A stretch of 61,524 bases of DNA from Candidatus Vecturithrix granuli (lineage in GTDB: Bacteria > Moduliflexota > Moduliflexia > Moduliflexales > Moduliflexaceae): contig DF820464.1 in the NCBI GenBank assembly GCA_000739535.1, forward strand, positions 508,359 through 569,882, given 5' to 3'. Below the pieces are notes generated by a model, which saw only the letters and a program-made list of their open reading frames with translations, searched no databases and was not told where the DNA came from. Made by a program: the position numbers and the translations under genes. This document shows, one piece after another, positions 58,167 to 61,524 of the stretch. Each line of letters opens with the position of its first letter. Position 1 is the first letter of the stretch.

Positions 58167-58180
58167 CTCACTTAAGAACC

Positions 58181-60016
58181 TTGCCAAACCAAAAACGACG
58201 TAAAGATGTCCGTAATATTGCGATTATTGCGCATGTTGATCATGGCAAAACCACACTGGTTGATGCTCTATTGAAACAGACAGGAGCATACCACTTTAAA
58301 GACGGTGAAGCCACGATTATGGATTCCAACCCAATAGAAAAAGAACGAGGTATCACCATTTTCTCGAAAAATGCCTCGTTGAAATATAAAGATATTCAGA
58401 TTAATATCGTTGACACGCCAGGACACGCAGATTTCGGCAGCGAGGTTGAACGCATTCTGCGCATGGTAGATGGCGTGCTCCTTTTGGTAGATGCCTTTGA
58501 AGGGCCGATGCCGCAAACGAAATTTGTCCTTCGAAAATCCCTGGAACTGCACCTGAAACCAATTCTGGTAGTCAACAAAATTGATCGGCCCCAGGCGCGC
58601 CCGCATGAAGTTGTGGATCTGACGTTTGATCTGTTCTGTGAACTGAACGCCACCGACGAACAGCTTGATTTTCCGATTGTGTTTGCTTCGGCGAAAGACG
58701 GCACAGCCACTTTTGATCCGGCCGACAAGCCGCGAGATATGAAACCGCTGCTGGAAACCATGATCCACCGCGTTCTCCCGCCAGTTGCTGATCCGGCCGA
58801 GCCTTTTCAAATGTTAGTCACCATGCTGGATTACGATTCCTATATCGGGCGGATTTCCATCGGCCGAATTGTTCATGGATGCGTCAAAGTCGGCGAGACG
58901 ATCGCGTTGGTGAAACGTAACGGCGATGTCAAGCGCGGCCGCGTGACGAAAATTCTCAAATACCAGGGCCTCCGGCGCATTGAAGCCGAAAGCGGCGAAG
59001 CCGGCGATATTCTGTCAATTGCCGGAATTGATGAGGTGAAAGTGGGGGAAACCCTGGCTGCCGCGCAAAATCCGGTCGCTTTGAAAACCATCAAAATTGA
59101 CGAACCTACGATTTCCATGAATTTCTCGCACAATACCAGCCCTTTTGCCGGAAAAGATGGCGGACGTTTCTTGACCTCGCGTCATTTACGCGACCGCCTC
59201 CAACATGAAGCCATGATGAATGTCGGCATTAAGGTTGAAGAAGTTGAAGGGCGTGAGAGTTTTAAAGTCTCCGGGCGTGGGGAACTCCATCTTTCGATTT
59301 TGATTGAAACTATGCGTCGGGAAGGCTACGAAATGGAGGTCTCCCGCCCACAAGTGATTTTAAAAACGATGGGGGATGAAGTGCTCGAACCGGTTGAAGA
59401 GGTGTTTATCGAAGTCGATCCGGGGTACCAGGGCGCGGTTATTCAAGCGTTGGGAAACCGTCAGGCGGAATTGCGCTCCATGCAAGTCAGCGCGATTGGT
59501 ACCATTCGCCTGGAGTTCCTGGCGGCATCTCGCGCCTTAATCGGATTTCGGGGAGAATTTTTGACCATGACGCGCGGTACGGGAGTGATGTATCAAAACT
59601 TTTATAAGTATCAGAAATATAAAGGAGCACTTCCCCATCGTCAGCTTGGGGTGATGATCTCACAACAGGAAGGCCCGGCAGTTGCCTATGCTTTGTGGGG
59701 GCTTCAGGATCGCGGTGAAATTTTTATCCGCCCCGGTGAAGATTTATACGAAGGCATGATTATCGGCGCTAGCAACAAAGGCAATGATCTGGTCGTCAAT
59801 GCGCAGCGAGAAAAGAAACTGACAAATATCCGCGCGGCCGGGTCAGATGAGGCGATTCAACTCATCCCAGTACGGGACATCACGCTGGAATTCGCCCTCG
59901 AATTTATTGAAGACGATGAATTGGTGGAAGTGACGCCCAAACATATTCGTCTGCGGAAAAAAGATCGGAATGAACATGCCCGTCGCCAGGCCAATAAACG
60001 GAGGTTAGCCGCGTAA
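58181..60016 (+). CDS. typA: GTP-binding protein TypA/BipA
   Basis: Ribosome-binding translational GTPase, 611 residues, complete. P-loop AHVDHGKT (16-23 region), switch I RGITI, DTPGH and NKID motifs, then EF-G-like domains and the unique C-terminal domain ending in an RK-rich tail. It is involved in 50S assembly and cold or stress growth, in line with the csp and helicase genes just upstream. The only start is TTG 58181, without Shine-Dalgarno, because the repeat at 58043-58166 fills the upstream region. Confidence 0.95.
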   Translation: MPNQKRRKDVRNIAIIAHVDHGKTTLVDALLKQTGAYHFKDGEATIMDSNPIEKERGITIFSKNASLKYKDIQINIVDTPGHADFGSEVERILRMVDGVLLLVDAFEGPMPQTKFVLRKSLELHLKPILVVNKIDRPQARPHEVVDLTFDLFCELNATDEQLDFPIVFASAKDGTATFDPADKPRDMKPLLETMIHRVLPPVADPAEPFQMLVTMLDYDSYIGRISIGRIVHGCVKVGETIALVKRNGDVKRGRVTKILKYQGLRRIEAESGEAGDILSIAGIDEVKVGETLAAAQNPVALKTIKIDEPTISMNFSHNTSPFAGKDGGRFLTSRHLRDRLQHEAMMNVGIKVEEVEGRESFKVSGRGELHLSILIETMRREGYEMEVSRPQVILKTMGDEVLEPVEEVFIEVDPGYQGAVIQALGNRQAELRSMQVSAIGTIRLEFLAASRALIGFRGEFLTMTRGTGVMYQNFYKYQKYKGALPHRQLGVMISQQEGPAVAYALWGLQDRGEIFIRPGEDLYEGMIIGASNKGNDLVVNAQREKKLTNIRAAGSDEAIQLIPVRDITLEFALEFIEDDELVEVTPKHIRLRKKDRNEHARRQANKRRLAA

Positions 60017-60235
60017 AAGTGCAAGATGACTCTTGACAAAACGTCGCCTGGCATCATGTTATAAGAAATTCACGTTGTTTTGAGAATGAATCTTCGAAAT
60101 TCCCAAAACAATCGCCATCCGGCATGTTAAAAATGTCCGCATTTATTTGAATACCATCTTGAACATGGCTACCCATGTTCTCAATATTTCCAGAAGGAAC
60201 AGACCATGTGGTGTTGACATGAACGAAAAAATTTG

Positions 60236-60357
60236 TTGCTGTAAAGAATTCTGTACTTACTGGCTGGACGAATATTCTGCTTTTGCCTGTCAGCTTTCCA
60301 GCACCTACTCACGCGCGAAAGTAGAACTTTCGCACTCCGGCACAGAATCATTTACAG
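60236..60357 (-). repeat. 120-bp interspersed palindromic repeat, copy 2
   Basis: Near-identical to 19481-19603 but inverted, from TGCTGTAAAGAATTCTG to CACAGAATCATTTACAGAA. It fills much of the gap 60017-60405, which also has a TTGACA at 60033-60038 with a weak -10. Confidence 0.75.
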
Positions 60358-60405
60358 AAACAAAAATTTCGTTCTACATCGCTCTACATGTCCATTGGAA
60401 TAAGT

Positions 60406-61278
60406 ATGAAAACAACACGTACAATTACCCATATTTGGCAAAGTCAGCCCACAATCGAAGGGGCGGGCGTACATCTCAAACGGGCGTTTGGCTATTCTCA
60501 GGTTCCTCAGCTTGATCCCTTTCTCATGCTTGATGATTTTCATTCTCAGCACCCTGCTGATTATCTGGCCGGATTTCCCTGGCATCCGCATCGCGGCATT
60601 GAAACCGTCACGTATATGCTGCGCGGCGAAGTGGAACATGGCGATAGCCTGGGAAATCGAGGGGTGATCGGAAGCGGCGACGTGCAATGGATGACCGCCG
60701 GCAGCGGCATCATTCATCAGGAAATGCCGCAGAAAACTGAGGGTGACTTCCAGGGGGTGCAGCTCTGGGTAAATCTGCCTGCTTCCCATAAAATGATGCC
60801 GCCTCGCTATCGAGATGTTTCGACATCCCAAATCCCGGAAATCACTTTAGAATCCGGCGTTCGTATCAAAATTATCAGCGGGAACATTGGCGAAACAGTT
60901 GGACCGGTTCAGGATATTGTTGTGCCTATTCATTTTCTGGATGTGCTTGTTCCGGCGCAGACGACCTTTATTCATCCCGTTAATGCTGAAGATACCGTGT
61001 TTGTGTATGTACTCGAAAGTCAGGGCAACTTTGCTCCTGAGAGGTCAGAACTGATTCCGGCAGAACGCTTGATCCTGTTTGCCAAAGGAGACCAAATTCA
61101 TGTGAGTACTCACACTGATCCCGTTCACTTTTTACTTCTCTGTGGAAAACCATTAGGCGAACCGGTTGCCTGGCGCGGCCCGATTGTCATGAATACCACT
61201 GAAGAACTCGCGACAGCCTTTCGAGAATATCACGAAGGAACTTTCATAAAGCACGGCGAACAAATCCGTAAGATGTGA
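60406..61278 (+). CDS. Pirin family protein
   Basis: Double-cupin protein of 290 residues. The metal ligands are in HPHRGIETVTY (two His), the following GEVEHGDS and SGIIHQEMP (His and Glu). Bacterial pirins have quercetin dioxygenase or regulatory activity; a pyruvate-metabolism link is known in some. ATG 60406 (MKTTRTITHI) or the in-frame ATG 60388 is the start; neither has a strong ribosome-binding site. Confidence 0.9.
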   Translation: MKTTRTITHIWQSQPTIEGAGVHLKRAFGYSQVPQLDPFLMLDDFHSQHPADYLAGFPWHPHRGIETVTYMLRGEVEHGDSLGNRGVIGSGDVQWMTAGSGIIHQEMPQKTEGDFQGVQLWVNLPASHKMMPPRYRDVSTSQIPEITLESGVRIKIISGNIGETVGPVQDIVVPIHFLDVLVPAQTTFIHPVNAEDTVFVYVLESQGNFAPERSELIPAERLILFAKGDQIHVSTHTDPVHFLLLCGKPLGEPVAWRGPIVMNTTEELATAFREYHEGTFIKHGEQIRKM

Positions 61279-61396
61279 AACAAGAGCCATGCGAACCGAT
61301 TGCGTTCGGCCCCCGATTGTTTGCACTCAGTATTTCGCCCTGCGAGGCGTGCTGCGACAACAAGACGTTGTATTTTTATCTATACAGGTCACTTTT

Positions 61397-61524
61397 TTAT
61401 GTCACTCGCATAAAGTCTATAAATCCGCGTTCCACATCTGTGCTGATTAACTGCACGCGGAGCTTGTCGCCGACATCCAGACCTTCAAAACCGCGCTCCA
61501 ATCGGCCCTCAATCGGCGGATGCA
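61397..61524 (-). CDS. RNB-type exoribonuclease, C-terminal end (partial)
   Basis: The last 42 codons of a gene running off the right edge. HPPIEGRLERGFEGLDVGD followed by KLRVQLISTDVERGFIDFMR is the S1-like end of RNB-domain ribonucleases (RNase II/R type). The stop is at 61397-61399. The catalytic domain is outside the window. The space from 61279 to 61396 shows nothing else. Confidence 0.65.
   Translation of the reverse strand, partial: HPPIEGRLERGFEGLDVGDKLRVQLISTDVERGFIDFMRVT

Overview
The window looks like chromosome from an uncultured, probably anaerobic, double-membraned bacterium of moderate GC content. TRAP transporters, lspA, a glycyl radical enzyme with its activase, and sigma-54 regulation support this. 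The dense interspersed palindromes and signalling genes recall the candidate phylum Modulibacteria (KSB3), but that placement is an impression, not something the sequence proves. No tRNA, rRNA or CRISPR array was seen.

Layout. 1-8.9 kb: a broken membrane sensor, peptide deformylase, an AI-2E-type permease, a DctPQM TRAP transporter, then a leftward block with a cobalamin-activation-type protein, lspA, a LysM protein and a solitary ribosomal protein L3 gene. 9-13.4 kb: an M20 amidohydrolase with a TAXI-type TRAP transporter. 13.7-14.5 kb: a 115-bp mobile element followed by a truncated TIR gene joined to an antisense restriction-modification remnant. 14.7-25.4 kb: housekeeping and hypothetical genes, ending in a sigma-54 activator divergent from a metallo-beta-lactamase-fold gene that has a candidate -24/-12 promoter and paired operators. 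25.6-32 kb: a second, inverted copy of the 115-bp element with a 13-bp target duplication, a large type IIG-like methyltransferase, and three toxin-antitoxin cassettes separated by copies of the methyltransferase gene tail. 32-37.2 kb: a YegD-like Hsp70, a flavoprotein, a B3/4-domain protein and a DUF4097/DUF2089 operon.

37.3-43.2 kb: a leftward array of small, mostly hypothetical genes separated by imperfect palindromes with AAC and GTT ends. I read this as an integron-type cassette array whose integrase lies outside the window. 44-54.1 kb: a catabolic locus with a sugar ABC transporter (no ATPase gene), GlcG-like protein, ROK kinase, glycyl radical enzyme, zinc alcohol dehydrogenase, Dabb protein and GRE activase. 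54.5-61.5 kb: an ABC substrate-binding protein, a cold-shock protein with a DEAD-box helicase, TypA/BipA, a pirin, and the end of an RNB-type ribonuclease.

The unifying oddity is the repeat load. Several palindrome families recur in intergenic DNA. One family (TGTAGCGCGAAACTCC...) sits just upstream of start codons in a fixed orientation, so that its flank supplies the Shine-Dalgarno sequence of the gene behind it. Other copies supply stop codons to the genes they touch.
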